Below are positions 5,862 to 6,858 of a stretch of DNA of 6,858 nucleotides, in pieces (positions within the stretch are counted from its first letter, which is position 1; each line of letters begins with the position of its first letter). Below the pieces are notes generated by a model that worked only from the letters and a program-made list of their open reading frames with translations, had not been told where the DNA came from and did not search any database. Origin of the DNA: Terriglobales bacterium (lineage in GTDB: Bacteria > Acidobacteriota > Terriglobia > Terriglobales > Acidobacteriaceae). The stretch lies in NCBI GenBank assembly GCA_015655365.1, contig JAATFE010000154.1, positions 1 to 6,858 on the forward strand, written 5' to 3'. The position numbers and the translations under genes were made by a program.

Positions 5862-6482
5862 ATGAGCCTTCTTCATCAGGATTCTCAGGAAGAAATCGAC
5901 GTTGCGGCCCGCGGTGAGGAATTCACCAAGGGGTCCAGCCACGTGGTTTGGGCCAGCATCGTCGCGGCGGCGGTGGTGACGATCGCCATTGCCGTCTATG
6001 TGATTGCCGGGCAGAAGCCGCCCGCGGCTACGGGAGAAATTGTGCAGGTCTGGGCTCACCCTCGCCACACCGAAACCTCCGGAATGGACGCCAACGGCGA
6101 CCCCATGCCCAAAGAGGTCTTCGACCAGATTCTGGTCTTTGTCCAGATCAGGGTGCACAACCAGAGCGAGCAGCCGCTGTTCATGCGCAACATCCTGGCC
6201 AACGCCACGCTGGAAGATGGAATTCACTCCAGCTATGCGGCCTTGCCGGTGGATTACGAGAAGGTGTTTATGATCTATCCGGAACTGGCGTCCCTGCACG
6301 CCAAATCGCTGTCGCCGGAGGCGACCATTCCCCCTGGGCAAACCGTCGAGGGAATGGTCGTTTCAGCTTTCAGCATGAAGAAACAGCAGTGGGACGCGCG
6401 CAAGGACCTGGACTTCGCCGTGACCTTCAGCTACCAGCCAAAACTGGTGCTCACGCCCCACACCGCGGTTATCGAGAGATAG
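5862..6482 (+). CDS. Single-pass membrane protein of unknown function
   Basis: I do not recognise a named family for this 206-residue protein. Residues 1-27 are hydrophilic, 28-49 are a clear hydrophobic membrane segment, and the remaining 157 residues should lie outside the cytoplasm. The outer part is rich in predicted beta strands (VFVQIRVHNQ 92-101, PPGQTVEGMVVSAF 157-170, DFAVTFSYQPKLVL 184-197). The pattern of 'ionic/hydrogen-bonded partner' strands and a PPGQ turn recalls immunoglobulin-like extracytoplasmic domains such as DUF4352, but this is only a resemblance. There are no cysteines and no lipobox. The ATG at 5862 has AAGGG at 5853-5857 with a short 4-base spacer. The gene starts 108 bases after polX, with no strong terminator between, so read-through from polX is possible. 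Its last 14 bases overlap the converging gene on the other strand. It is likely a lineage-specific conserved hypothetical. Confidence 0.82.
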   Translation: MSLLHQDSQEEIDVAARGEEFTKGSSHVVWASIVAAAVVTIAIAVYVIAGQKPPAATGEIVQVWAHPRHTETSGMDANGDPMPKEVFDQILVFVQIRVHNQSEQPLFMRNILANATLEDGIHSSYAALPVDYEKVFMIYPELASLHAKSLSPEATIPPGQTVEGMVVSAFSMKKQQWDARKDLDFAVTFSYQPKLVLTPHTAVIER

Positions 6483-6858
6483 GCGCGGGCGCGTTTTTGG
6501 GCGTCGAGAGATACCCGGTGACCTGGTTCTTTGAGTTGATCGAGTTCACCACCAGCTCAAACAGCATCGAGTCCTTGCCACTGTAGAACTGCATGGGTTC
6601 GTTCACGTTCCTGTCCTTCTTCTCGTACTTCTTGTCGTCGGAATAGACAATCAACGTGAGCTTATTCTTCTTGGAGTCGGTCTTCTTCAGCTCGATAGAG
6701 ACCGTGCCCACGGGCTTCTTCTCGCCCTTGTTCAGCGTGAACTCATAGTAGTTGCGGTCGCCCTTGTGCTTCAGCAGCTCAAGCTCGTCGTGATTGCGGG
6801 CGATCAGGCCGCTCTGCATGCCCATATCCCCCTTCATCGACTGCAACTGGCTGATGGC
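6469..6858 (-). CDS. C-terminal part of an uncharacterised protein, cut by the window edge
   Basis: The reading frame is open to the right edge and ends at TAA (6471-6469), giving 129 visible residues; the N-terminus is outside the window. An in-frame TTG at 6846 and ATG at 6837 exist, but the frame continues past both, so this is probably a fragment of a longer gene. The visible start (AISQLQSMKGDMGMQSGL) looks helical, perhaps the end of a coiled coil. After it comes a charged, Lys- and Asp-rich beta-type domain, with NYYEFTLNKGEKKPVGTVS followed by LTLIVYSDDK, and EPMQFYSG. The tail is TGYLSTPKNAPAPISR. From memory it resembles conserved acidobacterial proteins of unknown function, which I cannot verify. 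No catalytic motif is evident. The lysine-rich stretch is unlike the neighbouring proteins but base composition stays similar. It converges on, and overlaps by 14 bases, the membrane-protein gene. Confidence 0.75.
   Translation of the reverse strand, partial: AISQLQSMKGDMGMQSGLIARNHDELELLKHKGDRNYYEFTLNKGEKKPVGTVSIELKKTDSKKNKLTLIVYSDDKKYEKKDRNVNEPMQFYSGKDSMLFELVVNSINSKNQVTGYLSTPKNAPAPISR
6482..6498 (+). terminator. Very short hairpin with T-run after the membrane-protein gene
   Basis: CGC (6484-6486) can pair with GCG (6491-6493) around a 4-base loop, extended by two G·T pairs, and five Ts follow at 6494-6498. The position just after the stop at 6482 fits a terminator for the plus-strand gene, but the stem is too short to be convincing. 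It lies within the coding end of the opposite gene. Confidence 0.2.

Overview
The window reads as ordinary chromosomal DNA from a GC-rich bacterium, most likely an acidobacterium (Terriglobia-like). This placement is an inference. It rests on a bacillithiol-synthesis gene (bshC) in a GC-rich genome, on two lineage-type uncharacterised proteins at the right end that resemble acidobacterial conserved hypotheticals from memory, and on a pyrimidine-rich heptamer repeat between genes. There is no RNA gene, CRISPR array, insertion sequence, integrase or phage gene, and base composition gives no sign of recent transfer.

Layout, left to right. On the minus strand, bshC (ending at 75, starting near 1724) encodes the last enzyme of bacillithiol synthesis. 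A divergent intergenic region (about 1725-1966) carries a plausible promoter and a small palindrome in front of a YgjV-family inner membrane protein (1967-2479, +). Next is a Nudix hydrolase of ADP-ribose pyrophosphatase type with an unusual lysine/alanine/proline-rich tail of about 55 residues (2567-3304, +). It ends at a clear rho-independent terminator (3342-3368). A single-domain cold-shock protein follows (3509-3739, +). The next 271 bases hold no gene but are structured: a weak hairpin, a long interrupted inverted repeat, seven copies of a 7-base repeat, and a hairpin that encloses the ribosome binding site of the next gene. That gene is a bacterial family X DNA polymerase with a C-terminal PHP nuclease domain (4011-5753, +). 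It is followed by a single-pass membrane protein of unknown function (5862-6482, +). That gene overlaps tail-to-tail with the C-terminal part of another unknown gene (6469 to the right edge, -).

Functionally this is a row of mostly independent housekeeping and stress genes: thiol redox buffering, nucleotide clean-up, an RNA chaperone and DNA repair. It is not a dedicated operon or defence system. I do not see a convincing undescribed multi-gene system. The points most worth a second look are the histone-H1-like tail on the Nudix enzyme, the structured leader of polX (heptamer repeat plus a hairpin on the ribosome binding site before a TTG start), and a related ACAGG/TAACCTG palindrome in front of two neighbouring genes.
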